This document shows, piece after piece, positions 53,609 through 62,231 of a DNA stretch of 64,000 nt (positions are counted from its first letter, which is position 1; every line of letters begins with the position of its first letter). Made by a program: the position numbers and the translations under genes. The DNA is taken from the NCBI RefSeq assembly GCF_902830275.1, contig NZ_CADESW010000021.1, positions 1 through 64,000 of the forward strand, written 5' to 3'. The notes below the pieces were generated by a model. The model did no database searches and was not told the origin of the DNA. It saw only the letters and a program-made list of their open reading frames with translations. The DNA comes from Burkholderia stagnalis (lineage in GTDB: Bacteria; Pseudomonadota; Gammaproteobacteria; Burkholderiales; Burkholderiaceae).

Positions 53609-54316
53609 GTGAAGCGCCTCCTGTTCGTCGCGTTGATGCTGTCCGCGCGCATCGCGCCGGCCGGCACGGTCGATCCCGCGCAGTACGACGCGTTCTGGCT
53701 GTGGGCGGGCGTGAAGCCACAGGCGGTCGTGCGCGACGCACGCACCGTCTACGTGCTGCAAGGCCAGATCGAGGCGTCGCCCCAGGACGATGCGCAGGTG
53801 CGCTTCATCGCGCAGGGAGTCGCGCTGCCGCCCGCGCCGAACGCGCGCATCTGGCTCGTCTATCGTGCCCATACGCTGCGCTGGACGCCGCGCGTCACGC
53901 AGATCATGCTGGCCCAGCTCGCGCGCTGGCGTGCGTCGGGCCGCACGATCGCGGGCATCCAGATCGACTTCGATGCGCGCACGCGCCATCTGCAGGACTA
54001 TCTGGAATTCCTGCGGGGCCTGCGCGAGACCTTGCCTGACGATTGCCGGTTGAGCATCACGGGGCTCCTCGACTGGAGCAGCCGCATCGATACCGGGCAG
54101 GTCAACCAGCTCAGGGGGATCGTCGACGAAGTGGTCGTGCAGACCTATCAGGGGCGCAGCACGATTCCCGCTTACGCGGCCTATCTGCCCCGCGTCGCAA
54201 GGCTGCAGCTGCCGTTTCGCATCGGCGTGATCGAAGGCGGCGAGTGGGATGCGCCGCCCTATCTCGCGGCGAATCCATGGTTTCGCGGGTACGTCGTATT
54301 CCTGCGCAATCGCTAG
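53609..54316 (+). CDS. DUF3142 domain-containing exported protein
   Basis: 235 residues from GTG 53609 with GGTGAG upstream. A short signal peptide (LLFVALMLSARIAPAG) precedes a DUF3142 domain: DAFWLWAGVKPQ at the start, TIAGIQIDFDARTRHLQDYLEFL (acidic strand end as in TIM-barrel glycosidases), LSITGLLDWSS, and VDEVVVQTYQGRSTI. The fold is probably a glycosidase-like barrel (inference). Its partner is the 724-residue exported protein just upstream. Confidence 0.82.
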   Translation: MKRLLFVALMLSARIAPAGTVDPAQYDAFWLWAGVKPQAVVRDARTVYVLQGQIEASPQDDAQVRFIAQGVALPPAPNARIWLVYRAHTLRWTPRVTQIMLAQLARWRASGRTIAGIQIDFDARTRHLQDYLEFLRGLRETLPDDCRLSITGLLDWSSRIDTGQVNQLRGIVDEVVVQTYQGRSTIPAYAAYLPRVARLQLPFRIGVIEGGEWDAPPYLAANPWFRGYVVFLRNR

Positions 54317-54352
54317 GGCTGTCGCTTGAAGCTCTCGTCATGCTTCGCCATG

Positions 54353-54395
54353 AAAAACACCCCAAATGCTGGATTGACATCCAGCTTTTGGGGTG
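54353..54395 (-). terminator. Rho-independent terminator of ilvD
   Basis: On the minus strand a long interrupted stem (CACCCCAAA and GCTGGAT arms with one mismatch, 4-base loop) is followed by TTTTT. It lies 51 bases after the ilvD stop codon, between convergent genes. Confidence 0.9.
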
Positions 54396-54445
54396 CAGTT
54401 CAAGCGAGCGGTTTCGAGACGAACGGGCACTAGCCCGTCGCCAGA

Positions 54446-56305
54446 TCAGTCATCCAGCAGCGACACATCGCGCACCGCGCCCTTGTCCGCCGACATCACC
54501 AGCTTCGCGTACGCCTTCAGCGCCGCCGACACCTTGCGCGGACGCGCCTTCGCAGGCTTCCACCCCTTCGCGTTCTGCTCCTCGCGCCGGCGCGCGAGTT
54601 CCTCGTCGGACAGCAGCACGTCGATCGTCCGGTTCGGAATGTCGATGCGGATCCGGTCGCCGTCGCGCACGAGCCCGATCGCGCCGCCCGCCGCCGCTTC
54701 GGGCGAGCAATGCCCGATCGACAGGCCCGACGTGCCGCCCGAGAAACGGCCGTCCGTCAGCAGCGCACATGCCTTGCCGAGGCCCTTCGACTTGATGTAG
54801 CTCGTCGGGTACAGCATCTCCTGCATGCCGGGGCCGCCCTTCGGGCCTTCGTAGCGCACGATCACCACGTCGCCGGCCTTGACCTTGTCGTTGAGGATGT
54901 TCTCGACCGCCTCGTCCTGCGATTCGGTCACGTGAGCCGAGCCCTCGAACACGAGGATGCTCTCGTCCACGCCGGCCGTCTTCACCACGCAGCCGTCGAG
55001 CGCGATGTTGCCCGTCAGCACGGCCAGGCCGCCTTCCTTCGAGAACGCGTGCTCGTACGAGCGGATGCAGCCTTCGGCGCGGTCGAGATCCAGGCTCGGC
55101 CAGCGCGTGTCCTGGCTGAACGCCACCTGCGTCGGAATGCCGGCCGGGCCGGCCAGGTAGAAGTTACGGACCGCGTCGTCCTGCGTGCGGACGATGTCCC
55201 ACTGGTCGAGCGCGTCCTTGAGCGTGGGCGCGTGCACGGTCGGCACGTCGGTATGCAGCTTGCCGGCGCGGTCGAGCTCGCCGAGGATCGCCATGATGCC
55301 GCCCGCGCGGTGCACGTCCTCGATGTGGTACTTGTTGGTGTTCGGCGCGACCTTGCACAGCTGCGGCACGACGCGCGACAGGCGGTCGATGTCGGTCATC
55401 GTGAAATCGATGCCCGCCTCGCGCGCGATCGCCAGCAGGTGCAGGATCGTGTTGGTCGAGCCGCCCATCGCGATATCCAGCGTCATCGCGTTCTCGAACG
55501 CCTTGAAGCCCACCGCGCGCGGCAGCACGCGCGCGTTCTCCTGCTCGTAGTATTCGCGGGTCAGCTCGACGATGCGGCGGCCGGCGCGCTTGAAGAGCTG
55601 CTCGCGGTCCGCATGCGTGGCCACCACCGTGCCGTTGCCGGGCAGCGACAGGCCCAGCGCCTCGGTGAGGCAGTTCATCGAGTTGGCCGTGAACATGCCC
55701 GAGCACGAACCGCAGGTCGGGCACGCGGAGCGCTCCACCTCGGCCACTTCCGCGTCGGAATAGGCCGAGTCGGCCGCGATCACCATCGCGTCGACCAGGT
55801 CGAGCTTCTTCAGCTCGACCGTCTTGGTGATGGGGTTGGCGAGGCGCGTCTTGCCGGCTTCCATCGGGCCGCCGGACACGAAGATCACCGGGATGTCGAG
55901 CCGCATCGCGGCCATCAGCATGCCGGGGGTGATCTTGTCGCAGTTGGAGATGCACACCATCGCGTCGGCGCAGTGCGCGTTCACCATGTATTCCACGGAA
56001 TCCGCGATGATGTCGCGGCTCGGCAGCGAATACAGCATGCCGTCGTGGCCCATCGCGATGCCGTCGTCGACCGCGATGGTGTTGAATTCCTTGGCCACGC
56101 CGCCCGCGGCCTCGATCTCGCGCGCGACGAGCTGGCCGAGATCCTTCAGGTGCACGTGGCCGGGCACGAACTGGGTGAACGAGTTGACGACGGCGATGAT
56201 CGGCTTCGCGAAATCTTCGTCTTTCATGCCGGTGGCGCGCCACAGGGAGCGCGCCCCTGCCATGTTGCGGCCGGCGGTGGAGGTTTTGGAACGGTATGCG
56301 GGCAT
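54446..56305 (-). CDS. ilvD: Dihydroxy-acid dehydratase
   Basis: 619 residues, full length compared with the 616 of E. coli. Converts 2,3-dihydroxy-3-methylbutanoate and its ethyl homologue to the 2-keto acids of valine and isoleucine synthesis. Fe-S and active-site motifs: AMVCISNCDKITPGMLMA, ACPTCGSCSGMFTANSMNCL, and DGRFSGGTSGLSIGHCSPEA near the C terminus. ATG 56305 (MPAYRSKTSTAGRNMAGAR) is the conserved start, although the frame is open to 56413. Confidence 0.96.
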   Translation of the reverse strand: MPAYRSKTSTAGRNMAGARSLWRATGMKDEDFAKPIIAVVNSFTQFVPGHVHLKDLGQLVAREIEAAGGVAKEFNTIAVDDGIAMGHDGMLYSLPSRDIIADSVEYMVNAHCADAMVCISNCDKITPGMLMAAMRLDIPVIFVSGGPMEAGKTRLANPITKTVELKKLDLVDAMVIAADSAYSDAEVAEVERSACPTCGSCSGMFTANSMNCLTEALGLSLPGNGTVVATHADREQLFKRAGRRIVELTREYYEQENARVLPRAVGFKAFENAMTLDIAMGGSTNTILHLLAIAREAGIDFTMTDIDRLSRVVPQLCKVAPNTNKYHIEDVHRAGGIMAILGELDRAGKLHTDVPTVHAPTLKDALDQWDIVRTQDDAVRNFYLAGPAGIPTQVAFSQDTRWPSLDLDRAEGCIRSYEHAFSKEGGLAVLTGNIALDGCVVKTAGVDESILVFEGSAHVTESQDEAVENILNDKVKAGDVVIVRYEGPKGGPGMQEMLYPTSYIKSKGLGKACALLTDGRFSGGTSGLSIGHCSPEAAAGGAIGLVRDGDRIRIDIPNRTIDVLLSDEELARRREEQNAKGWKPAKARPRKVSAALKAYAKLVMSADKGAVRDVSLLDD

Positions 56306-56473
56306 TGTGGTTGCTGAAGAATTATCGCGGAAAGGAAGCGGGCCACGGGAATAAAGGCCCCTGCGCGCCCTTGCGAACAACCTCTTGAGCTGCGCTCCGG
56401 GCAAAACGCGCATTATCCCATACCGTCCCGCTCGCGTGCGGCCTGCGCCCGCCGCCGGGCGGCGCGGGCGCCG

Positions 56474-58336
56474 TCACGCATCGACCTTGAACGCCGCCAC
56501 CAATCGGGTCAGGTCCGCCGCCTGCTGCCGCAGGCTCTCCGCCGCCGCCGCGCTCTCTTCCACCAGCGCCGCGTTCTGCTGCGTCATCTCGTCGAGCGAC
56601 TGCACCGCGCCGCCGATCTGGTCGATCCCCGCGCTCTGCTCCTGGCTCGCCTCGGCGATCTCGCTCATCAGCGTGGTGACGCCCTGCACCTGCGCCACCA
56701 CGTCGCGCATCACCTCGCCCGCCTCGACCACGAGCCGCGAGCCGGCGCTGACCGTCCCCGCGCTGTGCTCGATCAGCGCCTTGATCTCCTTGGCCGCCTG
56801 CGCGCTGCGCTGCGCGAGGCTGCGCACCTCGGCGGCCACGACCGCGAAGCCGCGGCCCTGCTCGCCGGCGCGCGCCGCTTCCACCGCCGCGTTGAGCGCG
56901 AGGATGTTGGTCTGGAACGAAATGCTGTCGATCAGCACGATGATTTCGGAGATCCGCTGCGACGCGTCGCTGATCTGCGCCATCGTGGCCACGACCTCGC
57001 CCACCACCTGGCCGCCCCGCACCGCGGCGTCGGACGCGCCGTTGATCATCCGGGCCGCCGTGCGGGCGGTTTCCGTGTTGTTCTTCACGACGGCGGTGAT
57101 CTGCTCCATCGACGACGCGGTCCGCTCCAGGTTGCTCGACTGTCCTTCGGTGCGCTCGCTGAGATCCGCGTTGCCCGTCGCGATCTGCGCGGAACCGGTC
57201 GCGATCGACGCGGACGCCGCCCGCACGCGGTGGACCAGCGTCCCCAGCGACGACACGAAGCGGTTGAACGCGTCCGACAGCTGGCCGATCTCGTCCTGCC
57301 CCTCGACCGTCATGCGGCGGGTCAGGTCGCCCTGCCCGCTGGCGATTTCGTCGAGCAGGTCCGCCGCGCGCCGGATCGGCGCGGCGATCGCGCGGCCGAC
57401 CAGCAGGATCACCGCCAGCGCCACGCCCATGCCGGCGACGGCGGCCACCACGGCGGCGTTGCGGATCGCGCGCGTGACGGGGCCGAGCAGCTCCGCCTCC
57501 GGCACCTCGACGACCACGTACGCGTTCACCTCGGGAATGAACGACGTGGCGACGAAGCGCTCGCCGCCCGGCGCCGCATGGCTCAGGTACGCGTACGGCT
57601 TGCCGGCCAGCAGCACGCCGGCCGCGTCGCGCGGCAGCCCGGCCTGCTCCGTCAGGAAGTGCTTGCCGTCGATCAGCGACGTATCGCGATGCATCATGAT
57701 CGCGCCGTCCGGGCGCACGAGGTACGCAAAGCCGCTCTCGCCGAGCCGGTAGGCGGCGATGCCCCGCGCCAGCGCGTCCACCGACAGGCTCATGCCGGAC
57801 GCGCCCAGCGGCTTGCCGCCGCTTTCCACGCGCGCATTGATGAACATCATGTAGCCGCCGGCCGTCACGTCGCGATCCATGTTGACTTCGAACGGCTTGC
57901 CGGATGCGAGGAACGCCGTCAGCCAGCGGTCGTGGTCGCCGAGCTTGCGCTGCAGGCCGCCCTCGGTGTAGTAGTTGCCGCTCGCCGTCGACACCCATTG
58001 CACGGATGCGGCCTTCTGCTGCGCCTTCACGTTCTCCGCGAGCCGCATCCAGTTGCGCGTGCCGGCCTCGGGTTCGCCGTCGGCTTCCCACTGCAGCAGG
58101 AAGGCATCGCCTGCCAGCAGCCGCGACGCGGCGACCGGCCCGGCGAGCTGGCGCTGCACGTCCGCGCGGATGCTGTTCAGCACGGTCGGCAGTTCGTCCT
58201 GCACGACGCGCTCGCGCACGGTGCTGCCGATCAGCCGGACGCTCAGCCCGCTCGAAATCGCCACAAAGACCAGCAGGCAGCTGGTCATGCTCAAAACCAG
58301 CTTTCTCTGGATGGAAAGCTTGCGCCAGAAGTGCAT
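56474..58336 (-). CDS. Methyl-accepting chemotaxis protein
   Basis: 620 residues. Transmembrane helix near residue 15-35 (LVLSMTSCLLVFVAISSGLS), a periplasmic Cache-type sensing domain to ~residue 290 (GGYMMFINARVESGGKPLGA), a second membrane segment (AAVVAAVAGMGVALAVILLV), a HAMP domain (AAPIRRAADLLDEIASGQGD), then a methyl-accepting cytoplasmic domain with the signalling hairpin SISFQTNILALNAAVEAARAG. The C terminus lacks the NWETF-like CheR-binding pentapeptide. Ligand unknown. Confidence 0.93.
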   Translation of the reverse strand: MHFWRKLSIQRKLVLSMTSCLLVFVAISSGLSVRLIGSTVRERVVQDELPTVLNSIRADVQRQLAGPVAASRLLAGDAFLLQWEADGEPEAGTRNWMRLAENVKAQQKAASVQWVSTASGNYYTEGGLQRKLGDHDRWLTAFLASGKPFEVNMDRDVTAGGYMMFINARVESGGKPLGASGMSLSVDALARGIAAYRLGESGFAYLVRPDGAIMMHRDTSLIDGKHFLTEQAGLPRDAAGVLLAGKPYAYLSHAAPGGERFVATSFIPEVNAYVVVEVPEAELLGPVTRAIRNAAVVAAVAGMGVALAVILLVGRAIAAPIRRAADLLDEIASGQGDLTRRMTVEGQDEIGQLSDAFNRFVSSLGTLVHRVRAASASIATGSAQIATGNADLSERTEGQSSNLERTASSMEQITAVVKNNTETARTAARMINGASDAAVRGGQVVGEVVATMAQISDASQRISEIIVLIDSISFQTNILALNAAVEAARAGEQGRGFAVVAAEVRSLAQRSAQAAKEIKALIEHSAGTVSAGSRLVVEAGEVMRDVVAQVQGVTTLMSEIAEASQEQSAGIDQIGGAVQSLDEMTQQNAALVEESAAAAESLRQQAADLTRLVAAFKVDA

Positions 58337-58498
58337 GGAATATCCCCGACAGTCGCTCGATCGTAGCCAGCATGAGTTATCGGCACGCCGCGGCGAAACG
58401 GCATGGCTACGCGCAAATAGTCGGTATCACTCCATGGAGATGTTCAGGGCGGCCGTTGAGCGCGCAACGATCGCGCGCGCCCGGCCGGCCCTTCCCGC

Positions 58499-59395
58499 TC
58501 AGTACTGCGCCTGATCCGTCGGGTTCTTGAACAGCTGCCGCATCTCCGCGGACAGCGGATAGTTCAGGTTCATGCCCTTCGGCGGGATCGGCTGCGTGAA
58601 CCAGCGGTTGTAGAGCTTCTCCGCGTCGCCGGAGGTCTGCAGCTTCGCGATCACGCCGTCGACGACGTGCTTGAATGCCGGATCGTCCTTGCGCAGCATG
58701 CACGCATAGTTCTCGTGGACGAGCGGCGTGCCCGTCACGGTGTAGGCGCCCGGCGTCCGGTCCTTCGCGAGTTCGCCGTACAGCAGCGGCTCGTCCATCA
58801 CGAACGCGACCGCGCGCCCGGTCGTCACGTTCATGAACGCCTCGGCGTGGTCCTTCGCGCTGATGATCGTCATGTTCATGTTCTTCTCCTCGTTCAGCTT
58901 GCGCAGCAGCCGCTCGTCCGACGTGCCGGCCGTCGTCGCGACCGTCTTGCCCGCGAGGTCCGCGAAGTCCTTCACGCCGGAATCCTTGCGCGTGCTGAAG
59001 CGGATGCCGTAGAGAAAGATACTGTTCGAGAACGCGGCCTGCTTCTGCCGCTCGAGCGTGTTCGTCGTCGAGCCGCATTCGAAATCGATCGTGCCGTTCT
59101 GCAGCAGCGGAATGCGGTTCTGCGACGTGATCGGGATCTCCTTCACCGCGAGGCCCGGCAGGTTCAGCTCCGTCTTCAGCTGATCGACGATGCGCGACGC
59201 GATGTCCCGCGAATAGCCGATGTTCTTCTGCTGGTTGTCCGAATACGAGAACGGCACCGACGATTCGCGGATGCCGAGCGACACGACGCCCGTCTCCTTG
59301 ATCTTCTTCAGCGTGCCCGTGAGTGCCTGCGCGTGCGCGGCGCCTGACAGCGCGAACGACACGGCCAGGGCCAGCCACCGGTAGCGACGGTCCAT
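58499..59395 (-). CDS. gltI: Glutamate/aspartate ABC transporter substrate-binding protein
   Basis: 298 residues: signal peptide MDRRYRWLALAVSFALSGAAHA, then a type II solute-binding domain typical of GltI (VVSLGIRESSVPFSYSD, GTIDFECGSTTNTLERQKQ, KTVATTAGTSDERLLRKL, YNRWFTQPIPPKGMNLNYPL). AGGAGA supports ATG 59395. No gltJKL permease or ATPase gene is adjacent; the next gene is a chemoreceptor, so it may be an orphan binding protein serving a distant transporter or taxis. Confidence 0.9.
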   Translation of the reverse strand: MDRRYRWLALAVSFALSGAAHAQALTGTLKKIKETGVVSLGIRESSVPFSYSDNQQKNIGYSRDIASRIVDQLKTELNLPGLAVKEIPITSQNRIPLLQNGTIDFECGSTTNTLERQKQAAFSNSIFLYGIRFSTRKDSGVKDFADLAGKTVATTAGTSDERLLRKLNEEKNMNMTIISAKDHAEAFMNVTTGRAVAFVMDEPLLYGELAKDRTPGAYTVTGTPLVHENYACMLRKDDPAFKHVVDGVIAKLQTSGDAEKLYNRWFTQPIPPKGMNLNYPLSAEMRQLFKNPTDQAQY

Positions 59396-59900
59396 GCTTG
59401 TCTCCTGACGGATAGTGGGTCGAACCCCGATCCTACGCTCGCCAAAATCGCGCCACATCGGGGAAAGCGCAACGTTGCGCGCCGTCGCAGACGGCGGCCT
59501 CGCACCGCTGACATCTGCCCCCAAAAGGCCGCCGGGCCGTCCTCCCGCAATGCCGCAACGACGCCGCCGCCCGTCGCCCGCCGGGCTTGTCGCGCCGTGC
59601 GTGGCGCGGGCGCCGGCTGCCGCCTCCGATCATTCGTTCCAAACGCGTGTTCGTGCGGGTGCGCAGCAACGCTATCGTTTGCGCGACCCTAATTCTTTCT
59701 TTTGAAACGTGCTCAAGAAGCCGCCGCGCCGGCCGTTACCCAGTGCATGGCGCGCCGCAGCACCCGTTGCCCGGCCGCCCGAGAACAACAAGTCAGGCCG
59801 ACCGCCCGCCGAAGCCGCCGCCATCGCGGCCGGCCATCGGGCCTCGCCGGCCCGACCGCCAACGCCGGCACAACGGCTACCTACGAGGATCCAGTTCACT
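59396..59900. other. Intergenic region between gltI and the subtilase gene
   Basis: 505 bases. No gene was supported: the open frames here are GC-driven and lack family sequence. Just after 59690 there is an AT-richer spot (CCTAATTCTTTCTTTTGAAA) that could hold a promoter for the downstream protease. The gltI promoter should lie within the first ~100 bases. Confidence 0.5.
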
Positions 59901-61541
59901 ATGAACGCCAAACGTTTCAATCCCGCCGTGGCCCGATTGACCCATGCACGCGCCCTCGCCGGCCTGCTGTCCGCCGCCGCGCTGCTGCCGATCGCCGGAT
60001 GCGGCGGCGGTGGCGGCGACAGCAGCCCGTCGCCGTCCGCCGCCGCGCCGGCGCCCGCCCCGGCCCCGTCGCCCGCCCCGGCGCCCGCGCCGACGACGAA
60101 CAACAGCAACTCATGCTCGGCGCAGCAAGCCGCTGCGCAAATGGCCCAGATGACGGTCGCGGCCGACGAGCCGCCGGTCGATCACCTGATCGTCCGCCTG
60201 AAGACGTCGAGCGCCGCGCACGCGATGGCGGCCGCCAACACCGGGTCGCGCTTCGATGCCGTGATCCAGCGCGCGATGAGCCAATGGGTCGCGCCGGCCG
60301 GCAGCGCGCGCGCGTTTGCCAGCACGACCGGGCGCACGCAGCTGAACGTCCAGGTCGAACGGACGATGACGAGCGGCGCGGCCGTGCTCGCGCTCGGCCA
60401 GTCGATCCCGGCCGCCGACGCGGCCGCGCTCGCGCAGGTGTTCGCCGCCGACGCCGACGTCGACTATGCGGAACCGGACGGCCGGATGCGCGTGCGCGAC
60501 ATTCCGACCGATCCGTCGTACAGCCAGCAGTGGTACCTGTCCGACCCGACGGCCGGCATCAACGTGCCGCCCGCGTGGAACCGCACCAAAGGCTCGCCGA
60601 CCGTGGTCACCGCGGTGCTCGACACCGGCGTCCTTTCGCACCCCGATCTCGCCGGCAACCTGCTGCCCGGCTACAGCTTCATCAGCAACGTCCACACGAG
60701 CAACAACGGCCAGGGGCGCGGCGCCGACGCGTCCGACCCGGGCGACTGGGTCACGCAACAGGAAATCGACACCGTCGGCGGCCCGTTCTATCACTGCGCG
60801 AACGAGCCGAGCAACAGCAGCTGGCACGGCACGCGCGTCGCGGGCGTCATCGGCGCGACCGCGAACAACAACATCGGCGTCGCCGGCGTGTCGTGGCTCG
60901 GCCGGATCCTGCCGGTGCGCGTGCTCGGCAAGTGCGGCGGCGTGACGAGCGACATCGCCGACGGGATGCGCTGGGCGGCCGGCATCGCGGTCAGCGGCGC
61001 GCCGACGAACCCGACGCCGGCCAAGATCATCAACCTGAGCCTCGGCGGCACCGGCCCGTGCAGCCAGACGTTCCAGCAGGCGATCGACGACGTGACCGCG
61101 CGCGGCGTGACCGTCATCGTCGCGGCCGGCAACGACGGCCTCGCCACCGCGCTCGACCAGCCGGCCAACTGCCGCGGCGTGATCAGCGTCGGCGCGAACG
61201 ACGCAAGCGGCCGGCGCGCGATCTTCAGCAACTTCGGCGCCGATGTCTCGCTGAGCGCGCCCGGCGTCAACATCCTGTCGACGTCGAACACGGGGACGAC
61301 CGTGCCCGGCGCGGACGGCTACGGCGTCGCGAACGGCACGAGCCTCGCGACGCCGCAGGTGTCGGGCGTCGCGGCGCTGATGCTCGCCGTGAACGGCAAC
61401 CTCACGCCCGCGCAGATCCAGCAGAAGCTGCAGGGCGGCGCGCGCGCGACGAAGCTCGCGGCCGGCACGGCGTGCTCGGCGCTCCCGGCGGGCGCCGGCA
61501 TCCTCGATGCGTCGGCCGCCGTGACGGCCGCGGTGCAGTAA
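59901..61541 (+). CDS. S8-family serine protease (subtilase) lipoprotein
   Basis: 546 residues. A lipoprotein signal (AALLPIAGC, lipidated Cys34) followed by glycines and a Pro-Ala-rich linker to about residue 72 suggests tethering to the outer membrane. A propeptide-like region (DHLIVRLKT) precedes the catalytic domain, in which all three residues are visible: Asp241 in TAVLDTGV, His309 in WHGTRVAGV and Ser481 in GTSLATPQVSG. The domain ends just after the Ser helix, so no C-terminal accessory domain is present. Secreted proteolysis is expected. Confidence 0.93.
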   Translation: MNAKRFNPAVARLTHARALAGLLSAAALLPIAGCGGGGGDSSPSPSAAAPAPAPAPSPAPAPAPTTNNSNSCSAQQAAAQMAQMTVAADEPPVDHLIVRLKTSSAAHAMAAANTGSRFDAVIQRAMSQWVAPAGSARAFASTTGRTQLNVQVERTMTSGAAVLALGQSIPAADAAALAQVFAADADVDYAEPDGRMRVRDIPTDPSYSQQWYLSDPTAGINVPPAWNRTKGSPTVVTAVLDTGVLSHPDLAGNLLPGYSFISNVHTSNNGQGRGADASDPGDWVTQQEIDTVGGPFYHCANEPSNSSWHGTRVAGVIGATANNNIGVAGVSWLGRILPVRVLGKCGGVTSDIADGMRWAAGIAVSGAPTNPTPAKIINLSLGGTGPCSQTFQQAIDDVTARGVTVIVAAGNDGLATALDQPANCRGVISVGANDASGRRAIFSNFGADVSLSAPGVNILSTSNTGTTVPGADGYGVANGTSLATPQVSGVAALMLAVNGNLTPAQIQQKLQGGARATKLAAGTACSALPAGAGILDASAAVTAAVQ

Positions 61542-61568
61542 CGCCCCGCCCGCGACACGGCCACGCAC

Positions 61569-61595
61569 GGGCCTTCGGCGGCATGCCGAAGGCCC
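61569..61595 (+). terminator. Hairpin downstream of the subtilase gene
   Basis: A perfect 11-bp stem GGGCCTTCGGC/GCCGAAGGCCC with a 5-base loop begins 28 bases after the stop codon. It is followed by GCTTCGTTT rather than a clean T tract, so it is a moderately convincing terminator separating the protease from the mgtA leader. Confidence 0.65.
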
Positions 61596-61664
61596 GCTTC
61601 GTTTCCGGCCGCCGGACGGGTCGCGCTTCGTCGGGCTGCCGCGCAAAATGTCCGACAAAAAGGG

Positions 61665-61694
61665 TTGACGCTTCGCAGTGCGACCCTTTACCAT
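61665..61694 (+). promoter_or_regulatory. Sigma-70-like promoter of the mgtA leader
   Basis: TTGACG (61665-61670), an 18-base spacer and TACCAT (61689-61694). A transcript starting near 61701 would begin about 20 bases before the 17-codon leader ORF and would carry a ~530-base leader before mgtA. The pair AAGGGT/ACCCTT brackets the spacer as an inverted repeat. Confidence 0.5.
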
Positions 61695-61723
61695 CGCCCC
61701 CGTCTAATTACCTGGAGTGTTCT

Positions 61724-61777
61724 GTGAACACCGATGCGAGTTGTAGTTGGCGCTCGGCCAACTTGACTGCTGCCTGA
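61724..61777 (+). CDS. Short leader peptide upstream of mgtA
   Basis: A 17-codon ORF, GTG start, encoding MNTDASCSWRSANLTAA. GGAG lies exactly six bases before the start, a better ribosome-binding site than many real genes here. Its own codons contain the stem GTTGGC/GCCAAC (61746-61762), so translation would open that hairpin, and further hairpins follow immediately. Many mgtA genes use leader peptides to couple Mg or translation status to expression; this peptide is unlike E. coli MgtL in not being proline-rich. Function is inferred from position. Confidence 0.5.
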   Translation: MNTDASCSWRSANLTAA

Positions 61778-61870
61778 GGAAAACGCGCAGAGCCTCGTCT
61801 TCTGCCGCATCCCGGGAAGCAGGATGCGGCGCCCTTCCGGCCTGACCGGCCAGATTCCCGCCGATTTTTT
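61746..61870 (+). ncRNA. Structured mgtA leader with alternative hairpins
   Basis: In order: GTTGGC/GCCAAC (61746-61762, inside the leader ORF); GCAGA/TCTGC (61787-61805); and a perfect 9-bp stem GCCGCATCC/GGATGCGGC (61804-61830). The last two share two bases and so cannot both form fully. A GC-rich stretch with short GGCC repeats then leads to a run of six T at 61865-61870. The layout resembles an attenuator in which leader translation chooses between structures before a T tract. No base-pairing calculation was run. Confidence 0.45.
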
Positions 61871-62030
61871 CGAACGACACGCGACCGCTCGCGCGGCCCC
61901 GTGCACGCTCGTGCCGCGCGCAGCACCGCTGCGTGCGCAATCCGTTCGCGCGCCGTCCGGCGTGTGTGCCGCCGCGCACGCACCGCCACCGATCGCCCGT
62001 GCCGCCAGCCCACGACCGACAGGAGTGCCA

Positions 62031-62189
62031 ATGAACTCTGACGACAGTAGTCGATTACCGCTCGCCGGTGCGCGCACGCGCACGGCCTGCCTGATCGCGC
62101 GTGCCGCGCCGGCGAGCGTTCCCCCATTCATCGATCAACAGCCGATCGCGCCCGACGCGACGCGGCGGGGAGCGTTCGTTCGTCGATAA
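62031..62189 (+). CDS. Second small ORF in the mgtA leader
   Basis: 52 codons from ATG 62031, with ACAGGAG ideally placed, ending 42 bases before mgtA. The product (MNSDDSSRLPLAGARTRTAC...FVRR) is Arg/Ala-rich with no membrane segment or known domain. The excellent ribosome-binding site and position suggest a translated upstream ORF, which may couple to mgtA or regulate it. It may alternatively be a chance ORF in GC-rich sequence. Confidence 0.4.
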   Translation: MNSDDSSRLPLAGARTRTACLIARAAPASVPPFIDQQPIAPDATRRGAFVRR

Positions 62190-62231
62190 CGTGCGCGCCC
62201 CGCCCGCCGCCTCGCGCGCAAGGAGCAACAC

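Noticed and set aside
59702..61777. A 691-residue plus-strand frame over the subtilase gene.
   Set aside because: It lies in a different frame from the S8 catalytic motifs and is Arg-rich; only its last 17 codons have an independent ribosome-binding site.
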